Source: Streptomyces tsukubensis
Lineage (GTDB): Bacteria > Actinomycetota > Actinomycetes > Streptomycetales > Streptomycetaceae
Length of the DNA stretch: 64,000 nucleotides
Direction: 5' to 3'
NCBI RefSeq assembly: GCF_003932715.1
Contig: NZ_CP020700.1
Location: forward strand, 1,316,001 to 1,380,000
Shown here: positions 16,309 to 29,947 of the stretch, piece after piece
Position numbering within the stretch: position 1 is the stretch's first letter
How the letters are laid out: the number at the start of each line of letters is the position of its first letter
The notes under the pieces: model-generated
Seen by the model: only the letters and a program-made list of their open reading frames with translations
Told to the model about the DNA's origin: nothing
Databases searched by the model: none
Program-made: the position numbers and the translations under genes

Positions 16309-16815
16309 ATGAAACCGCTGCTGTTGATCGACGTCGACGGCCCGCTCAATCCGTACGGGGCGAAGCCGGAGCGGCGCCCTGCGGGCTATGCGACCCATCG
16401 GATGCGGCCCGAGGGCTGGCGGGAGAAGAAGCCGCTGCGGGTCTGGCTGAATCCGGGGCACGGGGGCGAGCTGCTTCTGCTTGCGGACCGCTTCGAGCTG
16501 GTGTGGGCGACGACCTGGAAGGGCGAGGCGAACCGTTGGATAGCTCCGCCGCTGGGGCTGCCGGAGCTGCCGTACATCGACTGGCCGGTGATGCACGGCG
16601 GGTCGCCGCGCGGCACCTTCTGGAAGACGCGGTACGTCCTCGACTATGCGGCGGGGCGGCCGTTCGCCTGGGTGGATGACGAGATCACCGAGCTGGACCG
16701 GGAGTTCGTGGAGCAGAAACACCTGGCCGCCGCCCTGCTCCTCCGTATCGACCATCGAATCGGGCTGACGGGGCCGGATTTCAAGGCGTTGGAGGAGTGG
16801 GCGGCGGCGCTGTAG
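16309..16815 (+). CDS. HAD-like hydrolase, unknown substrate
   Basis: 168 residues from ATG 16309 with GGAAGG eight bases upstream. The N-terminal LLIDVDGPLNP carries the HAD motif I DxD (Asp8, Asp10), and PFAWVDDEITELD resembles motif IV. The cap region is short. These streptomycete proteins are annotated as HAD-domain or hypothetical proteins, and no reaction is established. It is divergent from the TetR gene and would share its intergenic region. It may be regulated by the palindrome at 16238-16255, but that is a guess. Confidence 0.75.
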   Translation: MKPLLLIDVDGPLNPYGAKPERRPAGYATHRMRPEGWREKKPLRVWLNPGHGGELLLLADRFELVWATTWKGEANRWIAPPLGLPELPYIDWPVMHGGSPRGTFWKTRYVLDYAAGRPFAWVDDEITELDREFVEQKHLAAALLLRIDHRIGLTGPDFKALEEWAAAL

Positions 16816-16943
16816 GCAGTGAGTGACCGTGGCAGCCGGTCCTGGAGGAGCGCTCCGGCTGTCCAGGGCTACTTGTTCGGCGCGGCTCCTGCATGCCGGA
16901 GCTACTTGGTTGGGCTGCTGCTCGGTGGGGCTCCTTGGCGCGG

Positions 16944-19639
<2,696 letters not shown>

Positions 19640-19670
19640 GGGCTTCTCCTTAACGATGCATTCGGTGATG

Positions 19671-19704
19671 GCATAAGTATGCATGATCCCGTATGTTTCG
19701 TCAA
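19671..19704 (-). promoter_or_regulatory. argG: argG promoter with ARG-box-like dyad
   Basis: On the minus strand TTGACG (19704-19699) and CATACT (19681-19676) are 17 bases apart. The palindrome GCATAAGTATGC (plus strand 19671-19682) covers the -10. ArgR sites in Streptomyces are AT-rich imperfect dyads with CAT/ATG elements, so this is a likely ArgR operator. A further CATTCG/TGCAT half-element follows towards the start codon. Confidence 0.7.
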
Positions 19705-19785
19705 CGCCCCCGTTCGGGGGTGTGCGGGCCCGGACGGACCGGCTCGGGACGCGGGGCCCGCGGGGTGTGCGTACGGTCGGGAGAC

Positions 19786-20550
19786 ATGCGCCGTCGCCTC
19801 CTTCCGCTCTCCGTCCTGTTGCTGCTCACGGCCGGGACGGTCGCGTTCTCCCCGCCGCCCGCGCCGCTCGCGGCGCCCCCGTCGGCGGCCGTACCGGGAC
19901 CGGCGGAACCGGCTCCGGAGACTCCTCTGCCGGAGCGGATGGCGGATACCGGCGGGGGTACGCAGCTGATCACCGCGGTGGCGCCCGATACGGGGTCCAC
20001 GACGGGCCGGGTGGTGTGGTGGGACCGGGGAGCCGACGGACGGTGGACCGAGGCGGGGTCGGCGCCCGCGCGGTTCGGGGCGAACGGGCTGGTGGCGGGC
20101 GGCGAGCGGGTGCAGGGCACCTCGACCACTCCGACGGGGCTGTACGACCTGCCGTACGCCTTCGGTCTCTCGCCCGCGCCGGAAGGGGCCGGTTTTCCCT
20201 ACCGGCAGGTGACCGACCGGTCGTACTGGTGCCAGGACAACGACTCCGCCGAGTACAACCGCTGGGTGGAGGGCCTGCCGCCGGACTGCCGGGCGGCGGA
20301 GGCGGAGCATATGGCCGACTACGGCGTTCAGTACGCCCATGGGCTGGTCATCGGCTTCAACTACGACCGGCCGGTGCGCGGCCGGGGGGCCGGGATCTTC
20401 CTCCATGTGAACGGGGAGGGTCCGACGGCGGGCTGTGTTTCCGTACCGGCCGAGGACATGGCGCGGATTCTGGTCTGGGCGGATCCCGGGCGGCGACCGC
20501 ATATCGCCGTGGGAACGGAGTCGGGGCCCACGGCCGTCACGCGTGGATGA
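19786..20550 (+). CDS. Secreted L,D-transpeptidase (YkuD-type)
   Basis: 254 residues from ATG 19786 with GGGAG upstream. The N-terminus is a Sec signal peptide ([22 protein letters not shown]) followed by a Pro/Ala-rich linker. The catalytic segment [15 protein letters not shown] carries His207 and Cys217 in the HXnGC arrangement of L,D-transpeptidases, which make 3-3 peptidoglycan crosslinks or attach proteins to the wall. The preceding [15 protein letters not shown] also fits the YkuD fold. The usual SHGC is here TAGC, a common variant in the streptomycete branch. It is inserted between argR and argG but is on the opposite strand. Confidence 0.88.
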   Translation: MRRRLLPLSVLLLLTAGTVAFSPPPAPLAAPPSAAVPGPAEPAPETPLPERMADTGGGTQLITAVAPDTGSTTGRVVWWDRGADGRWTEAGSAPARFGANGLVAGGERVQGTSTTPTGLYDLPYAFGLSPAPEGAGFPYRQVTDRSYWCQDNDSAEYNRWVEGLPPDCRAAEAEHMADYGVQYAHGLVIGFNYDRPVRGRGAGIFLHVNGEGPTAGCVSVPAEDMARILVWADPGRRPHIAVGTESGPTAVTRG

Positions 20551-20571
20551 GCGTGTCGGCGGTGGGCCCCG
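20522..20571. terminator. Hairpin at the end of the L,D-transpeptidase gene
   Basis: CGGGGCCCAC (20522-20531) pairs with GTGGGCCCCG (20562-20571). Inside are CACGC (20538-20542) and GCGTG (20551-20555). The TGA of the gene is in the loop. It serves the convergent L,D-transpeptidase and argR ends. Confidence 0.75.
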
Positions 20572-20624
20572 TATCCGTCGGCGATTCGTGGGCGATCCGT
20601 CGGTGGTCCTTGGGCGGACCGCGG

Positions 20625-21224
20625 TCAGCGGGCTCCCTGGGCGAGCCGGAGGAGATGGTCGGCGAGCGCCTGGCCGCCGACCGGGTCCCGGCTGATCAGC
20701 ATCAGGGTGTCGTCCCCGGCGATGGTGCCGAGGATGTCGTGCAGTTCGGCCTGGTCGATGGCGGAGGCGAGGAACTGCGCCGCTCCCGGTGGGGTGCGGA
20801 GCACCACCAGGTTCGCCGATGCCTCTGCGGAGATCAGCAGTTCGCCGGAGAGCCGGCGCATGCGCTCTTCTTTGGCGGACTCTCCCAGGGGGGCCTGGGG
20901 GGTCCGGAAGCCTCCTTCGCTGGGGACCGCGTAGATCAGCTCACCGCCGGTGTTGCGGATCTTGACGGCTCCCAGTTCGTCGAGGTCCCGGGAGAGCGTC
21001 GCCTGGGTGACGCTGAGCCCGTTGTCCGCGAGCAGCTTGGCGAGCTGGCTCTGGGAACGCACCGGCTGGCGGTTGAGGATGTCCACGATCCGCCGGTGGC
21101 GGGCCATCCGGGTCTGCGGTACCGCGGGTCCGCCGGCCTCGGCCATCTGTGCTGCCACCGCGGCCGCCTGGATATCGCGGGCGTCCCTGGCGTCCTGTGC
21201 CGCACTGTCTCGCGCCTCGGTCAT
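20625..21224 (-). CDS. argR: Arginine repressor ArgR
   Basis: 199 residues from ATG 21224. An Ala/Asp-rich N-terminal extension of about 38 residues precedes the winged-helix DNA-binding domain ([51 protein letters not shown]). The C-terminal domain holds the hexamerisation and arginine-binding region, with [22 protein letters not shown] matching the GTIAGDDT motif. With arginine bound it represses arg promoters. It is the last gene of argCJBDR, with its start seven bases from the argD stop, giving autoregulation through the operon. The N-terminal extension is longer than in E. coli ArgR but usual for streptomycetes. Confidence 0.96.
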   Translation of the reverse strand: MTEARDSAAQDARDARDIQAAAVAAQMAEAGGPAVPQTRMARHRRIVDILNRQPVRSQSQLAKLLADNGLSVTQATLSRDLDELGAVKIRNTGGELIYAVPSEGGFRTPQAPLGESAKEERMRRLSGELLISAEASANLVVLRTPPGAAQFLASAIDQAELHDILGTIAGDDTLMLISRDPVGGQALADHLLRLAQGAR

Positions 21225-21231
21225 CGTCGTC

Positions 21232-22422
21232 TCATTCCCCGTTCTGTCCTTCCGCCTGGTCCAGAATGCCGGGCAGTGCCTGGAGGAGGGCGTCCACCGC
21301 CTCCTCTCCGATGGTCAGTGGCGGCATCAGCCGTACGACATCGGGGGCGGGGGCGTTGACCAGGAACCCGGCGCCCTGAGCCGCCTTCTGCACCTGGGGT
21401 GCGAGGGGCTCCTTGAGCACGATACCCAGCAGGAGTCCGGCACCGCGGACATGGGACACCTGTGGGTGGTTCAGCGATTCGACTCCGCTGCGGATCTTCT
21501 CACCGAGGCGTTTGACCTCGTCGAGGAGGCCTTCGGCCGCGATGGTGTCGAGGACGGCCAGTCCGGCGGCGCAGGCGACGGGGTTGCCGCCGAAAGTGGT
21601 GCCGTGCTGTCCGGGCTTCAGCAGGTCGGCGGCCGGGCCGAAGGCGAGGGTGGCGCCGAGGGGCAGTCCGCCGCCGAGTGCCTTGGCGAGGGTGACGATA
21701 TCGGCCTCGACGCCTTCGGCCTGGGCCGCGAACCAGTGGCCGGTTCGGCCGATGCCGGTCTGTACTTCGTCGAGGACGAGGAGCGTGCCGGTGGCCCGGG
21801 TGATGTCGCGGGCTGCGGTGAGATAGCCCTTGGGCGGGGTCACCACGCCGTTTTCGCCCTGGATGGGTTCGATGATCACCAGGGCGGTGTCCTCGGTGAC
21901 GGCGTCGCGCAGCGCTTCCGCGTCCCCGTAGGGCACATGGGTGACATCGCCGGGGAGCGGGAGGAAGGGCTGTTGTTTGGCGGGCTGGCCGGTGAGGGCG
22001 AGGGCGCCCATGGTGCGTCCGTGGAAGCCGCCGTGGGTGGCGACCATATGCCGGCGGCCGGTGAGCCGGCCGATCTTGAAGGCGGCTTCGTTGGCTTCGG
22101 CACCCGAGTTGCAGAAGAAGACCCGGCCCGGACGGCCGGACAGCTGGATCAGCCGTTCGGCGAGGGTGACGGGGGGTTCTGCGATGAAGAGGTTGGAGAT
22201 ATGGCCGAGGGCGGAGATCTGGCGGGTGACGGCCTCGACGACGGCGGGGTGGCCGTGGCCGAGGGCGTTGACCGCGATTCCGCCGACGAAGTCGAGGTAG
22301 GCCGTGCCGTCGGCGTCGTGGACCGTGGCCCCTTCGCCGTGGGTGAGGGCGAGTCCGGGGGTTCCGTAGTTGTCGGCCATGACGTCCCGCCAGCGCTGGA
22401 CGTTCTCGTGGTTGGTGGTCAT
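21232..22422 (-). CDS. argD: Acetylornithine aminotransferase
   Basis: 396 residues. Its ATG overlaps the argB stop (ATGA), so it is translationally coupled. It is a class-III PLP aminotransferase: [18 protein letters not shown] near residues 101-118, [15 protein letters not shown], and the PLP lysine in [18 protein letters not shown]. It converts N-acetylglutamate semialdehyde to N-acetylornithine using glutamate. Position and length are standard for the arg operon. Confidence 0.97.
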   Translation of the reverse strand: MTTNHENVQRWRDVMADNYGTPGLALTHGEGATVHDADGTAYLDFVGGIAVNALGHGHPAVVEAVTRQISALGHISNLFIAEPPVTLAERLIQLSGRPGRVFFCNSGAEANEAAFKIGRLTGRRHMVATHGGFHGRTMGALALTGQPAKQQPFLPLPGDVTHVPYGDAEALRDAVTEDTALVIIEPIQGENGVVTPPKGYLTAARDITRATGTLLVLDEVQTGIGRTGHWFAAQAEGVEADIVTLAKALGGGLPLGATLAFGPAADLLKPGQHGTTFGGNPVACAAGLAVLDTIAAEGLLDEVKRLGEKIRSGVESLNHPQVSHVRGAGLLLGIVLKEPLAPQVQKAAQGAGFLVNAPAPDVVRLMPPLTIGEEAVDALLQALPGILDQAEGQNGE

Positions 22423-23351
22423 ACGGCTGTTTCCCCCTGATTCCCCGGGGTGCCGGGGGTGGCCCGTCCATCGGGCACGACCATGGTGCCGATGCCTTCG
22501 TCGGTGAAGATTTCCAGCAGGATGGAGTGCTGGACGCGGCCGTCGATGACGCGTGCGGTCTGCACTCCGTTGCGTACGGCGTGGAGGCAGCCCTCCATTT
22601 TGGGGACCATGCCGCTGGAGAGGTCGGGCAGGAGCTTCTCCAGCTCGGTGGCGGTCAGTCTGCTGATCACTTCGTCGCTGTTCGGCCAGTCCTCGTAGAG
22701 GCCTTCGACGTCGGTGAGGACCATCAGGGTTTCCGCGCCAAGCGCCGCAGCGAGTGCCGCAGCCGCCGTATCAGCATTGACGTTGTAGACATGTCCGTCG
22801 TCCTCTGCGCGGGCGATCGACGAGACGACGGGAATCCGGCCGTTCTCCAGGAGGGCTTCGACGACTCCGGTGTCGATTGCGCTGATCTCGCCGACCCGGC
22901 CGATGTCGACGAGTTCGCCGTCGATGGTGGGCCGGTGTTGGGTGGCGGTGATGGTGTGTGCGTCTTCGCCGGTGATGCCGACGGCGAGGGGGCCGTGTTG
23001 GTTGAGCAGTCCGACCAGTTCACGCTGCACCTGGCCGGCGAGGACCATCCGGACGACGTCCATGGCTTCGGGGGTGGTGACGCGCAGTCCGGCCTTGAAC
23101 TCGCTGTCGAGGCCGTGCCGGTCGAGCTGGGCGCTGATCTGGGGGCCGCCGCCGTGGACGACGACGGGCTTGAGCCCGGCGTGGTGGAGGAAGACCACGT
23201 CCTGGGCGAAGGCGGCTTTGAGGTCGTCGTCGACCATGGCGTTGCCGCCGAATTTGATGACGACGGTCTTCCCGTGGTGGCGGGTCAGCCAGGGCAGGGC
23301 CTCGATGAGGATCCGGGCCTTGGGGAGCGCGGTGTGCTTCCGGGTGCTCAT
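22419..23351 (-). CDS. argB: Acetylglutamate kinase
   Basis: 310 residues from ATG 23351, overlapping the argJ stop by ATGA; an in-frame upstream start would lie inside argJ and is rejected. The amino-acid-kinase motifs [21 protein letters not shown] and [16 protein letters not shown] are intact. It phosphorylates N-acetylglutamate, the usual target of arginine feedback. An N-terminal helix ([21 protein letters not shown]) before the first strand is of the type linked to arginine-sensitive hexameric kinases. Coupled to argJ and argD on both sides. Confidence 0.97.
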   Translation of the reverse strand: MSTRKHTALPKARILIEALPWLTRHHGKTVVIKFGGNAMVDDDLKAAFAQDVVFLHHAGLKPVVVHGGGPQISAQLDRHGLDSEFKAGLRVTTPEAMDVVRMVLAGQVQRELVGLLNQHGPLAVGITGEDAHTITATQHRPTIDGELVDIGRVGEISAIDTGVVEALLENGRIPVVSSIARAEDDGHVYNVNADTAAAALAAALGAETLMVLTDVEGLYEDWPNSDEVISRLTATELEKLLPDLSSGMVPKMEGCLHAVRNGVQTARVIDGRVQHSILLEIFTDEGIGTMVVPDGRATPGTPGNQGETAV

Positions 23352-24499
23352 GAGCTGTAGGCGCTGTTCTCGTGGACGTAGTCGGCGGTGAGGTCGTTGG
23401 TCCAGATCACCGCGGACTCGGATCCGGCGGAGAGGTCGGCGGTGATGCCGACCTCGCGGTAGCGCATGTCGACGAGGTCCCGGTCTTCCCCGAAGGAGCC
23501 GTTCTTGCAGACCCAGACGCCGTTGATGGCGACATTGAGCCGGTCGGGGTCGAATGCGGCGCCGGTGGTGCCGATGGCGGAGAGCACTCGGCCCCAGTTG
23601 GGGTCCTCGCCGTGGATGGCGCATTTGAGGAGGTTGTTCCGGGCGATGGAGCGGCCGACTTCGACGGCGTCGGCTTCGGTGGCGGCGCCGATGACTTCGA
23701 TCCGGATGTCCTTGGAGGCTCCTTCGGCGTCGCCGATGAGCATGCGGGCGAGGTCGTCGCAGACGGTGCGCACTCCGGCGGCGAAGTCCTCGTAGCCGGG
23801 GGTGGTGCCGGAGGATCCGGAGGCGAGCAGCAGCACGGTGTCGTTCGTGGACATGCAGCCGTCGGAGTCGACCCGGTCGAAGGTGGTCCGGGTGGCGTCG
23901 CGCAGGGCGCGGTCGAGGGTGGCGGAGTCCAGGTCGGCGTCGGTGGTGAGGACGACGAGCATGGTGGCGAGCCCGGGGGCGAGCATGCCCGCGCCCTTGG
24001 CCATACCGCCCACGGTCCAGCCGTCGCCCCGGTGGACGGCGGTCTTGTGGACCGTGTCGGTGGTCTTGATGGCGATGGCGGCCTTCTCCCCGCCGTCGGT
24101 GTCGAGCTGCGCGGCGGCGGTGTCGAGGCCGGGGAGCAGCTTGTCCATGGGGAGCAGGGTGCCGATGAGGCCGGTGGAGGCCACGGCGATCTCGCCCGCG
24201 CTGTGTCCGAGCAGTTCGGCGGCCTTCTCGGCGGTGGCGTGGGTGTCCTGGAAGCCCTGGGGGCCGGTGCAGGCGTTGGCTCCGCCGGAGTTGAGGACGA
24301 CGGCGGTGACGGCGCCGCCCTTGAGGACCTGCTCGGACCAGAGGACCGGAGCGGCCTTGACGCGGTTGCTGGTGAAGACGCCCGCGGCGGCGTGGCGGGG
24401 CCCGGTGTTGACGACGAGAGCCAGGTCGGGATTGCCGTTCTGCTTGATTCCTGCCGCGATGCCCGCGGCGGTGAATCCTTGCGCTGCGGTGACGCTCAC
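23348..24499 (-). CDS. argJ: Bifunctional ornithine acetyltransferase / N-acetylglutamate synthase
   Basis: 383 residues from GTG 24499 with GAGGAG five bases upstream; the longer frame from 24541 has no such site. The self-cleavage site is [10 protein letters not shown], with the nucleophile Thr179 that becomes the N-terminus of the beta chain. It moves the acetyl group from acetylornithine to glutamate, recycling acetyl in the arginine route, and may also use acetyl-CoA. It is second in the operon, 79 bases after argC, and overlaps argB by four bases. Confidence 0.97.
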   Translation of the reverse strand: MSVTAAQGFTAAGIAAGIKQNGNPDLALVVNTGPRHAAAGVFTSNRVKAAPVLWSEQVLKGGAVTAVVLNSGGANACTGPQGFQDTHATAEKAAELLGHSAGEIAVASTGLIGTLLPMDKLLPGLDTAAAQLDTDGGEKAAIAIKTTDTVHKTAVHRGDGWTVGGMAKGAGMLAPGLATMLVVLTTDADLDSATLDRALRDATRTTFDRVDSDGCMSTNDTVLLLASGSSGTTPGYEDFAAGVRTVCDDLARMLIGDAEGASKDIRIEVIGAATEADAVEVGRSIARNNLLKCAIHGEDPNWGRVLSAIGTTGAAFDPDRLNVAINGVWVCKNGSFGEDRDLVDMRYREVGITADLSAGSESAVIWTNDLTADYVHENSAYSS

Positions 24500-24578
24500 T
24501 GGGTCTCCTCTGTGGCGGCGACAGCCGCGGATGTGTTCCAAGTTTCGGTATCGGTGTCGGTTGCGGTGGCGCTGGTCC

Positions 24579-25660
<1,082 letters not shown>

Positions 25661-25746
25661 TCACTCGAATGGCCGACACCGCCGGGACGGGCGGCGGTGT
25701 CGGTGTTGCTCGGTGGCGCGTCAGTGGCGCCTCGTACGGTCGGCGC

Positions 25747-27129
25747 ATGACCGACAACATCCCTTCATCCGCGCCGGTGTTCGCCTTCACGACCTGGGAG
25801 CCGGTGCTGCGGCTGCTCCGCGCCGGCCGGGCGGCCCGGAGCGGTGGGCCTCCGGTTCGGGTGGTGGGGCGCATCGGGCGGGGCTCGTGGAGCCTGGACC
25901 TGGTGCGGCCCGGCCCGGGGCCGGGAGGTGCGGCGCGGGTCGAGGGCGTGCAGGACGAGATGGACGCGGTGGACCGGGTCCGGGGCGCGCTGGAGGCGGT
26001 GGGGGCCGAAGAGGTCTCGTTCTGCGCGGAGATCGCGGCCGACGGCCGGACCGCGCTCCAGCTGATCGGGCCGAGTTCCGCGGTGGAGTCCGCGGCCGGG
26101 GGTACGGGTCCGGGGGTGCTGCTGCTGGTCGAGGGGGCCGTTCCCGCCCCCCGGCGCCGGCTTCCCGCATCCGCACCCGGGGCGGTGGCGGCTCCTTCGG
26201 CGGATCCCGGGCTGCTGGAGCGGACGCTGCGGGAGCGGTTGCCCGATGCCGTCGGGGCGACGGAGGCAGAGCTCGCAGCGGCGGAGGAGCGTCTCGGTAT
26301 CGCGCTGCCCGCGGAGCTGAAGGCGCTGTACCGGGCCACCCGGGCCCGCCGGGCGGACCGGCCCGCTTCGAAGATCTTCCGGGCGGTGGGCTGCGAGCTG
26401 CTCGAACCGGACCGGGTGCATATCGCGGACCCGTCGTCCCGCCCCTGGTCCTGGGCGTCCGCTGCGCTGGACGCGTCCGGCGCCCGGCCCGGTGACGCGG
26501 TACAGGGGCTGGTCGGGTCACCGGGGTGGATCGTGTTCGGGGACACCGGTGGCGGGGACCGGCTGGCGATCGACCTGACGCCGGGCGCGGGGGGACATAT
26601 CGGCCAGATCATCGTCATCTCGCACGAGGAGAACATCGGCGCCGGGCTCGTCGCCGACTCCCTCACGGACCTGGTGCTGGGCCGGCACAGCGCGGGCGGC
26701 GCGGTGCGGGAGCCCGGTCCCGAGCCGGTGGCCTGGGTGAACGAGCGGTCCGTGCGGAGCGTCGAGGCCGCAGCGCACCCCGGGCTGGAGGTGCTGTCCC
26801 TCGGGGTGTGGGAGGGGGAGCCGTTCAGTCTCGCCCCGGTCGTCGGGCTGCCCGGACTGCGGACGCTGTCCGCGCATCCGGGGACGCTTGCCGACCCCCG
26901 GGAGATCGCCGGTCTCACCGGGCTGGAGTTCCTCGAACTCGGCCCCGCGGACTGGCGGGTCCTGCTGGACGCGGGAGCCGTTCCCCGGAGTCTTCTCGCC
27001 GCCGGGATCGAGGACTACGGCCGGGATCCGCTGCCGAACGTGGACCTGGCGAATGAACTCCTGGCCCTCTGGGGCCGGCCGCCGATCATCCGGAGGGCGG
27101 TGAAGGGAGACCTCGGGCCGCCGGGGTAG
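25747..27129 (+). CDS. SMI1/KNR4 (SUKH)-domain protein with leucine-rich tail
   Basis: 460 residues from ATG 25747. Residues about 160-330 contain an SMI1/KNR4-type core: GATEAELAAAEERLGIALPAELKALYRATR, then GSPGWIVFGDTGGGDRLAIDLTPGAGGHIGQIIVISHEE. The last third (PGLEVLSLGVWEGEPFSLAPVVGLPGLRTLSAHPG, then GLTGLEFLELGP) reads like leucine-rich-repeat strands. SUKH proteins often neutralise polymorphic toxins, but many solitary copies exist with no known role. No toxin gene is adjacent. It is divergent from argC. Confidence 0.8.
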   Translation: MTDNIPSSAPVFAFTTWEPVLRLLRAGRAARSGGPPVRVVGRIGRGSWSLDLVRPGPGPGGAARVEGVQDEMDAVDRVRGALEAVGAEEVSFCAEIAADGRTALQLIGPSSAVESAAGGTGPGVLLLVEGAVPAPRRRLPASAPGAVAAPSADPGLLERTLRERLPDAVGATEAELAAAEERLGIALPAELKALYRATRARRADRPASKIFRAVGCELLEPDRVHIADPSSRPWSWASAALDASGARPGDAVQGLVGSPGWIVFGDTGGGDRLAIDLTPGAGGHIGQIIVISHEENIGAGLVADSLTDLVLGRHSAGGAVREPGPEPVAWVNERSVRSVEAAAHPGLEVLSLGVWEGEPFSLAPVVGLPGLRTLSAHPGTLADPREIAGLTGLEFLELGPADWRVLLDAGAVPRSLLAAGIEDYGRDPLPNVDLANELLALWGRPPIIRRAVKGDLGPPG

Positions 27130-27295
27130 CACCTCCGGCCGTGCGCCGCAGCGCACTCCCGAGCACTCCCGAACACTTCACTGTCGCCCTGTGTCACCAA
27201 TTCGTGTCATTGCGTAAGGGCTTCGGCATGGGTGGTGACGGCGCGGGCAGAACCCGGATCGGGGACTGATCGACTGTTTGTACGGGAGGTGCGCG

Positions 27296-28015
27296 GTGCT
27301 GGTGACCGGATTCGAGAGGTTGAGGCGTTGGTGGCCGCTGCCCGGCGGGGGCGGCGGCCCGGGGGGCGGTGAGGTGGTCTTCACCGCGGACTTCGCGTCG
27401 GCCTCCCAGTGGGTCGCGGGACGTTCCTGGGCCTATCCGGGGGGCGGTCCGGAGAATCCGGGGGACAACAAGCTGGACCATCTGGTGGAGGATCCCGCGT
27501 ACAGCCGGGGCGGGGTGTTCCGGGCGACCCGGCGGGAGGACGGCAAGTGGGACGCGGGGCTGCTCACGACGGAGGGCAGTGAGGAAGGCTTCATGGTGCG
27601 CGCCGGTGATGTGCTGGAGGCGCGGGTGAAGCTGCCGGTGGAGATGGGGGCCTGGCCGGCGATCTGGACCTGGCGCGACGGCGGCCAGGAGATCGACGTC
27701 TTCGAGTACCACCCGGACAATCCCGATCTGCTGGAGCTGTCGAACCGGGTCCGGGGCGGGCAGCGCTACTACCGGGATCCGGCGATCGAGCCCGGCGGCT
27801 GGGTCGATCTGCTGGTGGAGTTGGGGGCCCGCTCGGTGGTGTGGTGGGTCAACGGCCGACGGGTGTACGCGGACTACCGGGGCGTGGGGAGACGCTGGCA
27901 GGCGTATCTCATCGTCAATCTCTCGGTCTGCGCGGGGCGCTATCACCCGGCTCCGGATCCCGCCGTTTCGGAGATGTCGTACGAGGTGGAGGGGCTGGTG
28001 GTGCGGCGTGGGTAG
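27296..28015 (+). CDS. Glycoside hydrolase family 16 protein (beta-glucanase-like)
   Basis: 239 residues from GTG 27296, with GGGAGG six bases upstream; TTG 27278 is the alternative. The GH16 active-site motif GQEIDVFEYHPD gives nucleophile Glu132, helper Asp134 and acid/base Glu137. Flanking sequence WPAIWTWRDGG and VWWVNGRRVYADYRG matches the family. GH16 enzymes cut beta-1,3/1,4-glucans. Unusually, I see no signal peptide: the N-terminus is charged, then Gly-rich. The protein may be cytoplasmic, exported by another route, or have a misread start. Confidence 0.82.
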   Translation: MLVTGFERLRRWWPLPGGGGGPGGGEVVFTADFASASQWVAGRSWAYPGGGPENPGDNKLDHLVEDPAYSRGGVFRATRREDGKWDAGLLTTEGSEEGFMVRAGDVLEARVKLPVEMGAWPAIWTWRDGGQEIDVFEYHPDNPDLLELSNRVRGGQRYYRDPAIEPGGWVDLLVELGARSVVWWVNGRRVYADYRGVGRRWQAYLIVNLSVCAGRYHPAPDPAVSEMSYEVEGLVVRRG

Positions 28016-28053
28016 CGAACTCCGCGGAGGTGGAGCGCCGGGGTCCGGGATCG

Positions 28054-29676
28054 TCAGGCCGGGTACAACGTGGCGACGTTGTCCCTGGGGTGTGGCCGGA
28101 CGGTCGCCGCCGGGCCCTCGGCGAAGGCGCGGAGCAGATTCTCCGTGGTCCGGGTGGTGAAGGCTCCGGTACGGGCGTCCATGGCGTGGTTGCGTCCGTT
28201 CTCGGTGGTCCCGGCCATCAGCCCTTCGACCCAGCGCATCGTGCCGGACGAGAAGACTCCGGCACCGCTCGGGGCCGTGTAGTAGGAGGAGTCGGCGTGG
28301 CTGGGCCGGCCGCGGCACACCAGGGGTGAGTGGGCGAGGATCTCCAGCGGCCGGGGGGTGGGCATATCGGTCATCACCCGGTCGTACTCGACACCCACCA
28401 GATGGTCGAAGCGGTCTCCCCGCCGTACCCCCGTGCCCTCGAACAGCCAGTGGTCGGGGCTGTGGACGACATAGGGCGCATCGACGGGAAAGCCCTCGTA
28501 GAGAACGCCGACGAGCCGGGACTCGGGGTCGGGCGCGGGATCCTGGCGGAAGTCGTTGGTGGGAAAGCGGGGATGGGAGGCGAGGTAGGGATCACGGCGG
28601 TAGTCGGTCTTGTAGCAGACGACGGTGCGGAGTTCGCCGGGCGGTCCCTCCTCCGGGCGGATCCGCCGGTAGCAGCAGTTGGCACCGAGGAAGGCGAGAT
28701 TGGTCCCGGCGTCCCGGGCGCCGGTGACCCGTTGCCGCTGTTCCGGTGTCCAGTACTCGTCGTGGCCGAGGGAGAGGAGGGCGCGGGCGCCGCGCAGGGC
28801 GTCGGGGTCGCGGTGGACGTCGAGTCCCGTGGTGTAGGCGAGGGGGATGCCGAGCCGTTCGGCGAGGACGACGAGGGCGCGCTCGTAGGCCAGGAACTTC
28901 TCGGCCCCGTCGGCGTTGTAGGGCCGGTCGAAGGAGACGGCGTAGGCGCGGGAGCCGTAGGAGCCGTCACGGCCGCGGTAGAGGTCGTAACCGCCCCAGG
29001 TGTTGTACGCCTGCCAGGTCGCGACGGCGTGCATCACCACGGTGCGGCCCTCGGCGCTCGGGGAGCGCACGACGAGGGGGATGTAGCGCTGGTGGCCGTG
29101 GTCCGCGTCGAGACGGAGCAGATAGGCGCCCGGTGGCCAGCCGTCGGTGCGGACGGTGGTGGTGCGCGGCCAGTCCGCCCGGACGGTCCGGGTGTCGGGG
29201 AGGAAGCGGGCGGCCGGTGCGCGGCGGCCGGGGAGCCGGTCCGAGCGCCAGACGAGGCGGGCCCTGGCGCCTCCGTACCAGCCGATGCGGTAGGCGGAGA
29301 CGGTGAATCCGGGTGCGGTGGTGGAGACGTGGAGGCCGAATGCGCCGCCGGGTGGTACGGCCGTGCGGTCGGTATAGCCCTCGACGGCGTCGGGCGGGCC
29401 CTGGGAGGTGATCCGCCAGTCGGCGTCTCCGGGGCGGTCGCGTTCCGCCCGCTCGGCGGCCGCGCTGGTCTCACCGGCTCCGGTGCGATCACGCCGGGGT
29501 GCCGTGGTCGGCGGGCCGCCGGGACCGGTGTCGCAGGCGGTGGCCGCGGTGGCGATACCGGCCGCGCCCGCCGCCGCGGCACCGAGGAAGCGCCGCCGGT
29601 CCAGTCCGCCGCGTGGCTCCCCGGCGGCCTTCGCCGTGCCGTCCGCCGGTGGTGGCCGGTGGTCGCCGTCGTCCAC
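28054..29676 (-). CDS. Tat lipoprotein with N,N-dimethylformamidase beta-subunit-like domain
   Basis: 540 residues from GTG 29676, with GGAG five bases upstream; ATG 29745 would add a poor N-terminus. The signal is Tat-type (GGLDRRRFLGAAAAG) and ends in TAATAC, a lipobox, so it is predicted to be a Tat-exported lipoprotein. The body matches the large-subunit family of N,N-dimethylformamidase: YRIGWYGGARARLVW, WQAYNTWGGYDLYRG, SLGHDEYWTPEQRQRVTGARDAGTNLAFLGANCCYRRIR. Dimethylformamidase itself is cytoplasmic with a small subunit. No small-subunit gene is adjacent, so the substrate here is unknown and may be an extracellular amide or glycan. Confidence 0.8.
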   Translation of the reverse strand: MDDGDHRPPPADGTAKAAGEPRGGLDRRRFLGAAAAGAAGIATAATACDTGPGGPPTTAPRRDRTGAGETSAAAERAERDRPGDADWRITSQGPPDAVEGYTDRTAVPPGGAFGLHVSTTAPGFTVSAYRIGWYGGARARLVWRSDRLPGRRAPAARFLPDTRTVRADWPRTTTVRTDGWPPGAYLLRLDADHGHQRYIPLVVRSPSAEGRTVVMHAVATWQAYNTWGGYDLYRGRDGSYGSRAYAVSFDRPYNADGAEKFLAYERALVVLAERLGIPLAYTTGLDVHRDPDALRGARALLSLGHDEYWTPEQRQRVTGARDAGTNLAFLGANCCYRRIRPEEGPPGELRTVVCYKTDYRRDPYLASHPRFPTNDFRQDPAPDPESRLVGVLYEGFPVDAPYVVHSPDHWLFEGTGVRRGDRFDHLVGVEYDRVMTDMPTPRPLEILAHSPLVCRGRPSHADSSYYTAPSGAGVFSSGTMRWVEGLMAGTTENGRNHAMDARTGAFTTRTTENLLRAFAEGPAATVRPHPRDNVATLYPA

Positions 29677-29947
29677 GAGCACTCCTGTGCGTCGGTCCGG
29701 TCCTCGCCTTTCGGTGATCGTCCAACGGGGTGGAGGGGGGCGCAAAAACGGTTCCGCCGGATGGCCGCCGGGGGATCCGGCGGGGACCGGAGGCCGCCCG
29801 GCGGGGCTTCGCCGATCGCGCCGGGACCCGGCCCGGTGGCCCGGCCGGGTCTGCGGGAGCAGTCGGCGCGGGCAGCCGGGCGGCTCGGGCCCTTGGAGCG
29901 TCAGGGCCGTGGAGGAGGTGACGGGGCGGCGGCGGGAGTCCGGTGGA

